From Bradyrhizobium manausense (GTDB lineage: Bacteria; Pseudomonadota; Alphaproteobacteria; Rhizobiales; Xanthobacteraceae): a DNA stretch of 64,000 bases. Shown piece by piece: positions 18,334 through 27,125 of this stretch; position 1 is the stretch's first letter; the number at the start of each line of letters is the position of its first letter. A program made the position numbers and the translations under genes. Below the pieces are notes generated by a model. That model ran no database searches, had not been told where the DNA came from, and saw only the letters and a program-made list of their open reading frames with translations. The stretch spans positions 164,565 to 228,564 of the forward strand of contig NZ_JAFCKB010000011.1 in the NCBI RefSeq assembly GCF_018130615.1, in the 5' to 3' direction.

Positions 18334-18712
18334 TTGCGGATTTCCTTTCTTTGCGCGCCTGCGATGCGCATCGTCATGCTAGGCTTAAAAGCTGGCTGGA
18401 CCTCGACTATAGGTGATTCAGTCCGACTTCGGTCGATGTTCGGTGGGCACCTCGCCGAAACTCAGAACCTGGTTCTTTGAGGAAGAGCGGCCGCGGCCGC
18501 ATCTTGCTCAATCTCGCTGAGCTCGCGCCACCCGCGAGCAGCACACCTGCCCCACTCAGGCCGATGACACCGGCGGGTGCACCCGCCAACGCGACGCCCA
18601 AGTGCCCGCCGCGCGCCATCCACAATGACTCGGCGCGGCACACCTGACCTGACTTACAAGGTTCAATACCGTTCCTCCCGGCCCCGTTGCGGAGCGTCGA
18701 AATGTTCCCTAT

Positions 18713-18751
18713 ATACTGATCAGTTTAACTGTCTATATAGCAGCATGTCAA
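18713..18751 (-). promoter_or_regulatory. Promoter/operator 3 with ACTGATCAGT palindrome
   Basis: Read leftward: TTGACA (18751-18746), 18 nt, TAAACT, merging into ACTGATCAGT at 18715-18724. It matches sites 1 and 2 in order and spacing apart from one-base changes in the spacer. It should drive the CapA-aldehyde dehydrogenase operon with a leader of about 380 nt. Confidence 0.6.
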
Positions 18752-18919
18752 CGCCAGTAAGTCGAGCGCGTTAAGCGATTCGATTCATGGCGTTCGATCA
18801 GCGGCATTCGAACGACTTCGAAGCGATGCTCCTTTTGACGGCCTGCACATAGGAGACTCTAGGCTGAACTCGAGCGAGCGTGGGTGCTCCAGTGATTTAG
18901 TGCGCACTGACACGCGATT

Positions 18920-18946
18920 GAACGGCTCGTCCGTTCATACATGAAC
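18920..18946 (+). promoter_or_regulatory. Overlapping inverted repeats upstream of the luxR-type gene
   Basis: GAACGG and CCGTTC flank CTCGT at 18920-18936. GTTCAT and ATGAAC flank AC at 18933-18946. Two overlapping dyads about 140 nt before the chosen luxR start could be operators for the regulator itself or for a host factor. Confidence 0.35.
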
Positions 18947-19083
18947 TATACGATCAGATCATCCATGTCATGCGACTGGCGACCTTGCATTACCTATCGG
19001 ATGAAGGACCAGAGCAGGGCTTTTCAAATGGCGGCGGCTTTTACGCATCGGCTTCATTGCTGAAGACGTCGGAGACAGGTCCA

Positions 19084-19812
19084 ATGCATCGTGTGTTTCA
19101 GAATTTCATCGATCTCTTGTCGACAGCAAACACTATACAGGACTTTTCTACTGCAATGGCGGAGACAGCGACCGCCTTAGATCTCTCTTGCTTCGCTTAT
19201 CTTGCGTTGCCGCGGGCCAATGAACGGAAGCCACGCCTGATCTCCACCTATCCTCCCGGTTGGACAACTCACTACTTGCAGAACAGCTATCAAATCATCG
19301 ACCCAGTGATTAGAGAGGCGCTTCAGAATGTTGAACCCTTTAGGTGGGGAGTTGATTTCCAATCGCGGTTTGGTTCGCCGGCGCAGCAGCAACTCTTCGA
19401 CGAAGCCGCGCAATTCGGAATCCGGTTTGGCTTCACTGTGCCGATTCACGATGGGCACGGTCCGGTCGCTGCGCTGACGTTTGCCACGGACGAAACAAGG
19501 CCGCGATTCGAGCATTTCGTCGATTCGCATGGACGAGTTCTTCAGCTTATGGCGATGTATTTTCACGCCCATGTCCGCCGCAAGCTTTCGAACGAATTTA
19601 GCGTGGACAGAATACGCTTATCGCGTCGCGAATTCGAATGCCTGGAATGGGCTTCACAAGGGAAAAGCGCTTGGGAGATCGGGTGCATTCTCGGCATCTC
19701 GCGCAACACAGTCGCATACTACTTGGAGAATGCGAAAGAAAAGCTAGGTGTTCGCACGATCGCGCAAGCGGTGACGCGGCTTGCCGCTGCAAATAAAAGA
19801 AAGCAGAATTAG
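19084..19812 (+). CDS. LuxR-family AHL-responsive regulator (TraR-like receiver)
   Basis: 242 residues from ATG 19084, preceded by GGAGACAGG; the frame is open 38 codons further upstream but that part lacks conservation. The N-terminal half is an autoinducer-binding domain, with the expected aromatic and acidic residues in TYPPGWTTHYLQNSYQIIDPVIREALQNVEPFRWG. The C-terminal LuxR helix-turn-helix is LSRREFECLEWASQGKSAWEIGCILGISRNTVAYYLENAKEKLGV. In rhizobial ICEs the equivalent TraR binds acyl-homoserine lactone and activates the synthase and transfer genes. It is 79 nt upstream of the interrupted synthase gene. The receiver looks intact. Confidence 0.93.
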   Translation: MHRVFQNFIDLLSTANTIQDFSTAMAETATALDLSCFAYLALPRANERKPRLISTYPPGWTTHYLQNSYQIIDPVIREALQNVEPFRWGVDFQSRFGSPAQQQLFDEAAQFGIRFGFTVPIHDGHGPVAALTFATDETRPRFEHFVDSHGRVLQLMAMYFHAHVRRKLSNEFSVDRIRLSRREFECLEWASQGKSAWEIGCILGISRNTVAYYLENAKEKLGVRTIAQAVTRLAAANKRKQN

Positions 19813-19823
19813 GACAGGCCTCC

Positions 19824-19837
19824 CCTACAACTATAGG
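19824..19837 (+). promoter_or_regulatory. Weak lux-box-like dyad before the AHL synthase
   Basis: CCTA and TAGG flank CAACTA, 55-68 nt upstream of the synthase start at 19892, where a lux box next to a -35 would be. The arms are only 4 bp, so this is a weak candidate. Confidence 0.22.
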
Positions 19838-19891
19838 TAATGATTCCGATCATCAATCTCGCTTCAAAAGGTGGCGAACACCTTTGGAGGA

Positions 19892-20527
19892 ATGATGATT
19901 CAGCTGATCACAGCATCTTCGTATGGAGAGTTTTCCGACACGCTCGTTGCGATGCACCGGTTAAGACATCGTGTTTTCTAGCTGCGCATGGCATGGGAAG
20001 TTCAGACAAGTGGCGACATGGAGATCGATGATTTCGATGCGTTGCATCCCGACTATCTAATCCAGATAGGTGAAAACGGTCAGGTACAAGGTTCCGTCCG
20101 CCTGCTTCCCACGCTTGGTCCGACCATGCTTTGCGATACTTTTCCCGCACTTCTCGAAGGCCAGCTCGCGCCCTCAAACTCTCTCGTCTGGGAAAGTAGT
20201 AGATTTGCGGTCGATGTTTCGGCGGACGCTCCAAAAGGAGATCACGGTATCACTCGCGCTTGCTACGAGCTGTTTGCGGGAATGGTCGAATTCGGGCTCT
20301 CACGAAGACTCACTGACATCGTTACCGTCACGGATGTCCGAATGGAAAGAATTCTTCGGCGGGCCGGTTGGCCACTGCGACGCATTGGCAGTCCTGCCAT
20401 GATCGGCAACACCGTGGCCGTGGCCGGTTACCTTGCGATCTCAAGCGAGATCCTCGCCCGGCTCCGCAAGGCCGGAGGTCTTTCGACACCGGTTCTCTGG
20501 ACACCGGTCATGTTTGCCGCCGCCTAG
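19892..20527 (+). pseudogene. AHL synthase (LuxI family) interrupted by an in-frame TAG
   Basis: A strong GGAGG sits 1 nt before ATG 19892 (a second ATG is at 19895). The frame reads MMIQLITASSYGEFSDTLVA then MHRLRHRVF, the normal LuxI N-terminus, then TAG at 19979-19981, then LRMAWEVQTSGDMEIDDFDA and a complete synthase to 20527. Family core residues are present on both sides: Arg25 and Phe29 before the stop, Trp35, Asp46 and Asp49 after. One base change restores a sense codon (AAG or CAG). Restart at ATG 19988 would lose Arg25 and Phe29, so it would probably be inactive. The part after the stop is intact, which indicates a recent mutation, a recoded codon or a sequencing error. Confidence 0.85.
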
Positions 20528-20610
20528 AAAGTCCCACGCGCCGAATGAGATAAAGGCCCTCCGCCTCGAGCGGGGAGTTCCCGTCTTGCGGTTTGCTAGA
20601 GCTTTGAAAA

Positions 20611-21570
20611 ATGACAGAAACCGGGATCAGGAGCGATCGGCGGAGCGCAACGAGAACCATTGACCTGCAGCAGCTTCGCCTGGCTGTCGTCGCTTGTGAC
20701 TGCGGCAGCTTTCGGCGGGCCGCAGAAGCGCTTTCGATCAAGCACAACGTCCTCAGCCGTTCTATTGGTCAACTTGAGTTTCTGGTCGGCGCGTCACTGT
20801 TTGATCGCTCCAGCGGGGGAATCAAACCTACTCTCGCAGGTCGCTCGGTTCTGAGAATTGCGCGGCTGATCCTTGAGCAGGTGGACATGCTCGTTGATAC
20901 CGGGAGATCCGGTGGTCGCGGCGAAACGGGCCATCTTGTCATTGGCTTCTACACGTCCATGTCCACTGGCAATCTGCGAGCTACGATATCTGAGTTTAAG
21001 AAGCTACTCCCGCAACTTGAACTGGCAACGATGGAACGCTCTCGCTCCCGTCTGATGACCGCACTGCGTAACGGCACCGTCGATGTTGTCATCAGTCCTG
21101 GACGTCTGCCTTCGAAGGACACCAGATCACTACTGCTGTGGAGCGAGCGCATTCTGATCTCCCTGCCCGAGGATCATTGCTTGGCAGCACGCGAGATCAT
21201 CTACTGGACCGATTTGCGTAACGAGAAGATCCTCCTGAGCGAGTATGACCCTGGACGAGAGTTCGGGGATCTTCTGATCTCGAAGCTCGTACGCCCCGAC
21301 GACCGCCCTAGGGTGGAGCGCCACGATGTTAGCCGTGGCATCATCAAGAGCCTGACAAGTATGGGTATGGGGCTCAGTCTCGTAATGGAATCGGATATTG
21401 GTGCAAGCTTCGCTGGCCTCGTGTACCGAGAGTTGCAGGACGGATCGGGACCAAGCCGGGTCGACTTCCATGCGCACTGGCGCGACGACAATGAAAATCC
21501 GGCTCTGAGGCGTTTCCTCGATCTGCTGGCAGAGCGCTATCCCTCACCCCCGCCGGCTTTCGGAGAGTGA
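20611..21570 (+). CDS. LysR-family transcriptional regulator
   Basis: 319 residues. The N-terminal helix-turn-helix is LRLAVVACDCGSFRRAAEALSIKHNVLSRSIGQLEFLVGASLFDRSSGGIKPTLAGR. The rest is a LysR substrate-binding fold (GHLVIGFYTSMSTGNLRATISEFKKLLPQLEL). This regulator is commonly found beside DUF2274 and trbI in alphaproteobacterial ICEs, so it belongs to the backbone and not to the catabolic island. Its last 34 nt overlap the DUF2274 gene tail to tail. The effector and target are unknown; control of trb genes is a reasonable guess. Confidence 0.9.
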   Translation: MTETGIRSDRRSATRTIDLQQLRLAVVACDCGSFRRAAEALSIKHNVLSRSIGQLEFLVGASLFDRSSGGIKPTLAGRSVLRIARLILEQVDMLVDTGRSGGRGETGHLVIGFYTSMSTGNLRATISEFKKLLPQLELATMERSRSRLMTALRNGTVDVVISPGRLPSKDTRSLLLWSERILISLPEDHCLAAREIIYWTDLRNEKILLSEYDPGREFGDLLISKLVRPDDRPRVERHDVSRGIIKSLTSMGMGLSLVMESDIGASFAGLVYRELQDGSGPSRVDFHAHWRDDNENPALRRFLDLLAERYPSPPPAFGE

Positions 21571-21782
21571 CCGGTTCGCCTTGCCTTTGCAAATCCGCGG
21601 TCCGTGGCCATGAAGCGGGCCAGCATGGGCGCTACCAGCTTTGCTGGATCGATCCGCTGCCCGCTTTCCCGCGCCATAGCCTCTGCATAGGCGACGAGGT
21701 CCCGATGGACTGACGCTGGAAGCTCAGCGGTGATCTTGACCGGCTTGTCGTCTGGCAGTGCTCCTATTCTCAGCTTGACCAT
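21537..21782 (-). CDS. DUF2274 protein
   Basis: 81 residues, MVKLRIGALPDDKPVKITAELPASVHRDLVAYAEAMARESGQ followed by a region ending GHSPKAGGGEG. The pattern matches DUF2274, a small protein with a ribbon-helix-helix-like start, nearly always placed immediately after trbI. It is the last gene of the trb operon here, 3 nt after trbI, and overlaps the lysR 3' end. Function not known; it may be a DNA-binding accessory protein. Confidence 0.88.
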   Translation of the reverse strand: MVKLRIGALPDDKPVKITAELPASVHRDLVAYAEAMARESGQRIDPAKLVAPMLARFMATDRGFAKARRTGHSPKAGGGEG

Positions 21783-21785
21783 CCT

Positions 21786-22997
21786 CTATCCTCCGTAAGG
21801 CGCAAGTATCAGGTCACGATTGACGACAACGCGCACCGGAAAGCCGGGCCGCACGGTCAGTGTGGGCTGGATATTGAGGCTGCGCCGAACCACCTGCTGC
21901 CCGGTCTGGTTCAGTGAGTCCGAGGCGCCGTGTCGCAATGCTTGGATGATTGCGCTGTCGTTGCTGTTGGTGTCCGAGCCGGCCCCCAGTTCGGTCCCGA
22001 CAGCCAGAAACGTCGAAAGTGCCGCAGCCTTGAAGAGCTCACCCCAGTGATTGTCGACCTGGTCTTCGAGGCCTGCATACCCAGCGCTGTCAGCGCCTGG
22101 CTGCCTCTCGAGAACGATGGAACGTCCGTTTGGCATGATCAGCCGGGTCCAGACGAGCAGGACACGCGACTGGCCAAAAGTGACCTGGCTATCGTAGATG
22201 CCGATCAGACGCGCACCCTGAGGCACAAGCAGAAAGCGGCCGGTCGGAGTGTCAAAGACGTTCTCGGTTACCTGCGCCGTGATCTGGCCCGGCAGGTCCG
22301 ATCGTATTCCGGTGATCAGGGCTCCCGGAATGACCGTCCCGGCCTGCACGATGTATCGTGAAGCTGGCTTCGTGATGCGGTCAGGGCTGACCGTGCGACG
22401 GTCCACGGATGCGGACACGAAGGCAAGCTTCCGGTCCTGACCGTTCTGCACAAATCCGTCATCGCCTGTGCTGGACGCGTTCGGCGACGTCACGCGCTCG
22501 CTTCCAGGAGACGCAGTGGCGGACGGATGCACGCCTCCTCCACTGGTCGAAGCGAACAAATGGCTGATGCGTGCTGCCTCGGTCTCCTGATCTCGGCGCT
22601 GCTGTTCCGGATCACCCCCGATTGTCGGCGCCTGGCCTTGAGCGGCAAGGATCGGTCGGCCGAGGTCCCCAGGAAGCGGCGGACCAAGCTGCGGGATTGC
22701 CTGACGTGGAACGCCAGAATAGTCCTTTGGCAGCATCGTGATGCCGTCGGCAACATTGTGATGGTCGGTGCTGTAAAGCTCATCGGCCGCCTGGTTTCGG
22801 GGACGATTGTTCTGTAACGACCACAGCACAGTCCCCGCGATGACGAGCAATGCGACCGCGCTGCCGCCTGCCAATACCTTCCGTGACAATCTAGTCACGC
22901 GCGGATGCTCTGCTCTCAAGTGGAAACCTTCGGACTGCTCCCCTTGTGTCTCCGAGGGAACTGCTTGGTCGTGATCGTTTACATTCTGAGTGTTCAA
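21786..22997 (-). CDS. trbI: Conjugal transfer protein TrbI (VirB10-like)
   Basis: 403 residues with a single N-terminal membrane helix (VLAGGSAVALLVIAGTVLWSLQ), a proline-rich linker, and a C-terminal VirB10 domain (YIVQAGTVIPGALITGIRSDLPGQITAQVTENVFDT, RLIGIYDSQVTFGQSRVLLVWTRLIMPNG). It forms the channel core linking inner and outer membranes of the type IV secretion system. The start is TTG, overlapping the trbG stop as TTGA, with GGGAGG 8 nt upstream; no in-frame ATG lies near it. Part of the continuous trb operon. Confidence 0.93.
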   Translation of the reverse strand: MNTQNVNDHDQAVPSETQGEQSEGFHLRAEHPRVTRLSRKVLAGGSAVALLVIAGTVLWSLQNNRPRNQAADELYSTDHHNVADGITMLPKDYSGVPRQAIPQLGPPLPGDLGRPILAAQGQAPTIGGDPEQQRRDQETEAARISHLFASTSGGGVHPSATASPGSERVTSPNASSTGDDGFVQNGQDRKLAFVSASVDRRTVSPDRITKPASRYIVQAGTVIPGALITGIRSDLPGQITAQVTENVFDTPTGRFLLVPQGARLIGIYDSQVTFGQSRVLLVWTRLIMPNGRSIVLERQPGADSAGYAGLEDQVDNHWGELFKAAALSTFLAVGTELGAGSDTNSNDSAIIQALRHGASDSLNQTGQQVVRRSLNIQPTLTVRPGFPVRVVVNRDLILAPYGG

Positions 22998-24028
22998 GAC
23001 GACGGCCTCCCGTCGGTCCTAACAATACGGACCCTCTGCTGGTGCTCGCCGCCAAGCCGCAGTTCGGCGGCAGCAAACAGCCGATCGACGATCAATACGT
23101 TGGCGTAAGCGCGATAGTTGACGAGTTCGGTCTTGCCGTCTGGACCGATGACGAAGAGAGGAGGCATCTCGCCTTGCACGATGCCCGCCGGAAATTCGAT
23201 GTAGACCTTGCGGCCATCGTCATAGGCGGCGAGCGGCCGCCAAGGAGGACTGTCCCCTTCGATGGCGTAGCGGGAGATGCGCTGCGCCGGCTCCGGAATA
23301 ACGGGCTTCAGAGCGACCGAACGCTGTCGTTCCCGTGCAGTTTCTGGATAGTACCAGGCAACAGAAGGCATGTATGGCCGTTCGCGGGAGCGGAGTTCGA
23401 TCAGGTAGGTGCGCCGGTCAGTGTTGACCACTAGGTTGGTGTCGATCGAAGCTCGGGTCGGCTTGACCAAGATATGGACTCGCCGTGTGTCACCGCTGCC
23501 GCTCTCGGTATCGCCCACGACCCAGCGTACGGTATCTCCGGCCGCTATCGGCCCTGATCCGGTCAACTGCTCTCCCTCCTCGAGTGCGATATCCGTAATT
23601 TGTCCTGGTGCGGCGTAAATCTGATAGAGCGCGCCAGGACTGTAGGCGTAGATTTGGGCTGCGTTGAAATACCCTCGCTTGCGCGGTTCGACCCGGGCTG
23701 CGCTATTTGCTGTCTCAACCCGGCTCACGGGTTCAGCATCTTCCTTCCCTCCCGACTTGCCGCCGAGAGCCGGTTTCCAGAGGGGCGGAACGTGAAGCGG
23801 TCGTGATCTATCGTCGAGAGCCACTGGCGTTGCCGGCAACGGAGGCACTTCAGCGTCATAACTGATCTCCGGCGGAATGTAGGTCGCGCACCCACCGAGC
23901 ACAGACGAGCTAAGCAGAAGAGCGGATAGAAGTGCACGCTTCGAGCTCACGAACTCGGGCCAAGCCGAGTTGAGCCTCTTTTGCTGAAGGGAACCTCTCG
24001 AAGAAACGTCAGACGGCGTCTTGGTCAC
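22994..24028 (-). CDS. trbG: Conjugal transfer protein TrbG (VirB9-like)
   Basis: 344 residues, GTG start overlapping the trbF stop (GTGA). A lipoprotein signal is visible (ALLLSSSVLGGC, lipobox LGGC near residue 47). It is followed by a VirB9/CagX domain with AAQIYAYSPGALYQIYAAPGQITDIALEEGEQL, a hallmark of TrbG. It forms the periplasmic and outer-membrane ring with TrbI. The residues before the lipobox are longer than usual for a signal peptide. Confidence 0.93.
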   Translation of the reverse strand: MTKTPSDVSSRGSLQQKRLNSAWPEFVSSKRALLSALLLSSSVLGGCATYIPPEISYDAEVPPLPATPVALDDRSRPLHVPPLWKPALGGKSGGKEDAEPVSRVETANSAARVEPRKRGYFNAAQIYAYSPGALYQIYAAPGQITDIALEEGEQLTGSGPIAAGDTVRWVVGDTESGSGDTRRVHILVKPTRASIDTNLVVNTDRRTYLIELRSRERPYMPSVAWYYPETARERQRSVALKPVIPEPAQRISRYAIEGDSPPWRPLAAYDDGRKVYIEFPAGIVQGEMPPLFVIGPDGKTELVNYRAYANVLIVDRLFAAAELRLGGEHQQRVRIVRTDGRPSS

Positions 24029-24708
24029 TGATCCAACTCCTTTGACCAGTTGATGGCGCGGACATAGACGCCAAGGGGATTCTTGCGCAGACGTTCGGCA
24101 TCGCGCGGCGTCTCGATCACGATTGTTAGGATTGCAGTCCAGCGCTCAGTCGAGTTCAACGAGCCGTTGTCGTAGGTGCGTTGAGTCCATGCGACCCGAA
24201 AGCTCTCTGAAGATGCGCGTATGACGCTCGAGACGTCGACGGAGATTTGCGCCTTGCCCAGCTTGCCAAAGGGATCATTGTTCCGCGCATAATCGTTGAG
24301 CGCGGCGGCCCCGCGATCGGTTGTAAAGTCATAGGCCCGGAGCCAGTTTTGGCGCAGGACTATGCCGTCGGCCGGCAGACCTCTGACATCCTCGATGAAG
24401 CGCGCCAGATGGTACGCGATCTGAGCGTCTGTAGGCTGATAGTCGATGTTGGCGGGCGCAACCCTTTGAGCCTGGCCGAGATGATCGACTTCGACCACCC
24501 AGGGCATGATCGAGCCTTGGCTGGATTGCCAGACAAGGCTGCCAGCGAGACCGGCCGACAGCATCAAACAGCCGAACGCCATTAGGCGCCAGTTCTTGGC
24601 TTGCACGCGCGCTGATCCAATGCGTTCGTCCCAAACCTGCGCGGCCTTTTGATAAGGCGTTGTCGGCTCGGGCATGCGCCCGTAGTGAACTGATGGTCGT
24701 TTGAACAT
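24025..24708 (-). CDS. trbF: Conjugal transfer protein TrbF (VirB8-like)
   Basis: 227 residues from ATG 24708, chosen because MFKRPSVHYGRMPEPTTPYQKAAQVWDERIGSAR is the usual TrbF opening; a longer frame upstream has no family similarity. One membrane helix (LMAFGCLMLSAGLAGSLVWQS) precedes a periplasmic VirB8 fold ending in LGVYVRAINWSKEL. VirB8 proteins nucleate assembly of the secretion channel. A 94-nt gap separates it from trbL, the largest gap within the trb run apart from that before DUF2274's neighbours. Confidence 0.92.
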   Translation of the reverse strand: MFKRPSVHYGRMPEPTTPYQKAAQVWDERIGSARVQAKNWRLMAFGCLMLSAGLAGSLVWQSSQGSIMPWVVEVDHLGQAQRVAPANIDYQPTDAQIAYHLARFIEDVRGLPADGIVLRQNWLRAYDFTTDRGAAALNDYARNNDPFGKLGKAQISVDVSSVIRASSESFRVAWTQRTYDNGSLNSTERWTAILTIVIETPRDAERLRKNPLGVYVRAINWSKELDQ

Positions 24709-24802
24709 CGATGGTTGCCCCTGATATCGAGTGATCGGTTTCAAGTTGTGCGATAGGTGGATTTGAGGCGCTTGCTGTGCGGCGGAGTTGCAGTGGTGCG
24801 TC

Positions 24803-26029
24803 TCAGCGTTCTCCTTCGGACAAATCGATGGAGGAGCCACTGCCGCCATGATCCCCCGAGCGGACGGCGTGGCCAGCAGCCGAGGCACCATGCCGAATGG
24901 TCTCGGCACGCTTCATGCGGCGAGCCCAATCAGGCTGTCCTTCGGCCGGGGCGCTCGCGCCATGCTCGCTTGCTTGGCTACGTCCGAAGGCAGCCGAGGC
25001 TCGACGCAAAGGACTCGTTGCAGCCGAAGCGCCCGCCTCCGCGACGCCGGCAAGGCCGCCGCTTCGATAGGCGGCCGTTGCTCCGCTTATAACTGCGCCG
25101 CCACCGCGTGCGGCGCCTGCAATCGCACCGCCAGCGAGACCAGCACCGCCGGCGGCAAGACCTGCACCCGCCGCAACAATGCCGCCAGCAGCAAGGCCTG
25201 TTCCGATCGCGGCGCCAGCACCGAGTTGAGGTCCGCCTGACACCAGGCCGTTTGCGATACCCGGACCGAAGATGCCGAGGCCCAGCAAGGAAAGCGCCGC
25301 GAGCACCAACGTCATCGCGTCTTCGATGGTCGGCTGTGCACCGCCGAAGCCTGCGGTGAACTGCGAGAACAGGGTGGAACCGATGCCGACGATGACGGCC
25401 AGGACCAGGATCTTGATGCCGGAAGATATGACGTTGCCCAGAACGCGCTCCGCCGCGAAGGCGGTCTTGCCGAACAAGCCAAAAGGAATGAGCACGAAGC
25501 CGGCCAGCGTTGTGAGCTTGAACTCGATCAGGCTGACAAAGAGCTGGATAGCCAGAATGAAGAAGGCGAGCAGCACCACGACCCACGCGAACAGGAGAAC
25601 GACGATCTGAACGAAATTCTCGAAGAAACTGATGTAGCCCATCAGGTTTGATATCGAATCGAGCAATGGTCGGCCGGCATCAAGTCCGACTTGGGCGATC
25701 TTGCCCGGCCGCAGGAAATCCGATGCAGAGAGGCTTGCGCCCGATGCTTTCAGTCCAAGACCTGCAAAGCTCTCGAAGACGATGCGCGCCAGGCTGTTCC
25801 AGTTACCGATCAGGTAGGCAAAGATGCCTACGAAAAGCGTCTTCTTGACAAGGCGCGCGATTATGTCCTCGTCCGTTCTCCAACTCCAGAACAACGCTGC
25901 AAGCGTAATATCTATCGCGGCAAGGGTCGTTGCGAGATATCCGACCTCACTCCCCAGCAGCCCGAAACCGTTATCGATATAACGCGTGAACGTTTCAAGG
26001 AACTGGTCAATGATCCCCGTACCAGTCAT
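24803..26029 (-). CDS. trbL: Conjugal transfer protein TrbL (VirB6-like inner-membrane protein)
   Basis: 408 residues. Residues 1 to about 250 contain several membrane segments (VVLLFAWVVVLLAFFILAIQLFVSLIEFKLTTLAGFVLIPFGLFGKTAFAAERVLGNVI is the TrbL core). The tail is a Gly/Ala-rich low-complexity stretch and a soluble end with DWARRMKRAETIRHG. VirB6-type proteins line the inner-membrane part of the channel. The ATG overlaps the trbK stop (ATGA). Confidence 0.93.
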   Translation of the reverse strand: MTGTGIIDQFLETFTRYIDNGFGLLGSEVGYLATTLAAIDITLAALFWSWRTDEDIIARLVKKTLFVGIFAYLIGNWNSLARIVFESFAGLGLKASGASLSASDFLRPGKIAQVGLDAGRPLLDSISNLMGYISFFENFVQIVVLLFAWVVVLLAFFILAIQLFVSLIEFKLTTLAGFVLIPFGLFGKTAFAAERVLGNVISSGIKILVLAVIVGIGSTLFSQFTAGFGGAQPTIEDAMTLVLAALSLLGLGIFGPGIANGLVSGGPQLGAGAAIGTGLAAGGIVAAGAGLAAGGAGLAGGAIAGAARGGGAVISGATAAYRSGGLAGVAEAGASAATSPLRRASAAFGRSQASEHGASAPAEGQPDWARRMKRAETIRHGASAAGHAVRSGDHGGSGSSIDLSEGER

Positions 26030-26397
26030 GGCTTGCTCACCTCAGGGGCCGCCGGTAGCGGATATCCTTGCGGCATCCGGCTTTGGTCCTTTGGAACTGG
26101 CGTCACGCCGGCGGCGGAATCGTCGTGGCCAGCAACTACGGCACCGTCTTTCTTGCCAAAGAAGCGACGGCGGTTTTCGGCCCAAACTTGCTTGCAATGC
26201 TGATAACCCGCTGCTTCCTCCGCAGAGACGCTGCGGCAGCGCACTAGGTCAGAGCTGGTTGCATCTGTCGTCTGCTCCGCCTTCGGTCCCGGCGGAGGAC
26301 CGTCTCCGCCGCGAAGCTGAATCGTGCAGGCAGTGACGACCAACACGCCAATTGTCGTAAGCAGCGACAACGCCTTGAATGCCCGGATGTCGGTCAT
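26026..26397 (-). CDS. trbK: Putative entry-exclusion lipoprotein TrbK (alternative type)
   Basis: 123 residues with N-terminal hydrophobic segment LSLLTTIGVLVVTAC giving lipobox VTAC at about residue 24. The next conserved part is DLVRCRSVSAEEAAGYQHCKQVWAENRRRFFG. This Cys-containing motif is that of the small TrbK-alt proteins found between trbJ and trbL. TrbK in RP4 blocks entry of a second copy of the same plasmid; that role here is by position and motif. Overlaps trbJ and trbL at both ends. Confidence 0.8.
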   Translation of the reverse strand: MTDIRAFKALSLLTTIGVLVVTACTIQLRGGDGPPPGPKAEQTTDATSSDLVRCRSVSAEEAAGYQHCKQVWAENRRRFFGKKDGAVVAGHDDSAAGVTPVPKDQSRMPQGYPLPAAPEVSKP

Positions 26398-27125
26398 CAG
26401 TGGAACATCTGCACGTTGGATGATTGATAGCCCTGCCCTGGCGTGAGAAACCGCCGGAGCTGTTCGCGGCCCTGGTCTTGGGCCGCCGCGCGTTGCGCGG
26501 CTTCAAGGCTCTGCGCCCTTCCCTGTGCCGTCACGACAGCCGTAAGGTCGGCCAGCTGCTGCGCATTCAGTGCGAGAATCTGATTGCCGGCCTGTGTTGC
26601 CTGCAAGGCGCCGCTAGCGCCCTGACTTGACGTCACGAGTGCAGACGTCTGGATTCGATTGGTGTCGAGGTTGCCAACGATGCCGGCCTGGACGCGAAGG
26701 GCGTCCTGCGTTGCGGCATAGGAATTCTGCCAGCGCGATTGAGCATTGGCGATCAGCAACTGATCCGACTGGCTGCTGGTAGCTGGCGCGTAGCTCGTCG
26801 AGAAGGCGTGATCGATCTGCTGGACGTCGTAGGCAATGCGCTGGGCTTGGGCCAGCAATTGCTGAGTCCGCTGGATCGAGGATTGTAGTTGCTGTAGCGA
26901 CGAGTACGGCAGGTTTGCCAGGTTCTTTGCCTGGTTGATCAACATCTGCGCCTCGTTCTGCAACGAGGTGATCTGATTGTTGATCTGTTGCAGCTCTCGT
27001 GCGGCAGTCAGGACGTTCTGCACGTAATTGTTGGGATCGAAGACGATAAGCGCCCTTGCTGGCACCGTGGCGCCCAGAATCAGCGCGACCGTGCCAGCGG
27101 CCGCCAATAGACCAAGGCGCCTCAT
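26397..27125 (-). CDS. trbJ: Conjugal transfer protein TrbJ (VirB5-like)
   Basis: 242 residues from ATG 27125, overlapping the trbE stop (ATGA). Signal peptide MRRLGLLAAAGTVALILGATVPARA, then IVFDPNNYVQNVLTAARELQQINNQITSLQNEAQMLINQAKNLA, the TrbJ signature with long coiled-coil helices rich in Gln. VirB5-like proteins sit at the pilus tip and help contact recipients. Neighbours and spacing fit a co-translated operon. Confidence 0.93.
   Translation of the reverse strand: MRRLGLLAAAGTVALILGATVPARALIVFDPNNYVQNVLTAARELQQINNQITSLQNEAQMLINQAKNLANLPYSSLQQLQSSIQRTQQLLAQAQRIAYDVQQIDHAFSTSYAPATSSQSDQLLIANAQSRWQNSYAATQDALRVQAGIVGNLDTNRIQTSALVTSSQGASGALQATQAGNQILALNAQQLADLTAVVTAQGRAQSLEAAQRAAAQDQGREQLRRFLTPGQGYQSSNVQMFH

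Larger units (their letters stand above)
18334..19083. other. Intergenic region of about 750 nt between catabolic island and ICE block
   Basis: Contains the third shared promoter (18713-18751) reading left and inverted repeats near 18920-18946 before the luxR gene. A 78-codon frame on the minus strand (18407-18643) has a Gly/Ala/Leu-rich stretch but no recognisable family. The boundary between catabolic DNA and conjugation genes probably lies here. Confidence 0.45.

Noticed and set aside
18407-18643. 78-codon minus-strand frame with a Gly/Ala/Leu-rich stretch
   Set aside because: No ribosome site, no recognisable family, and it lies in the presumed leader of the CapA operon.
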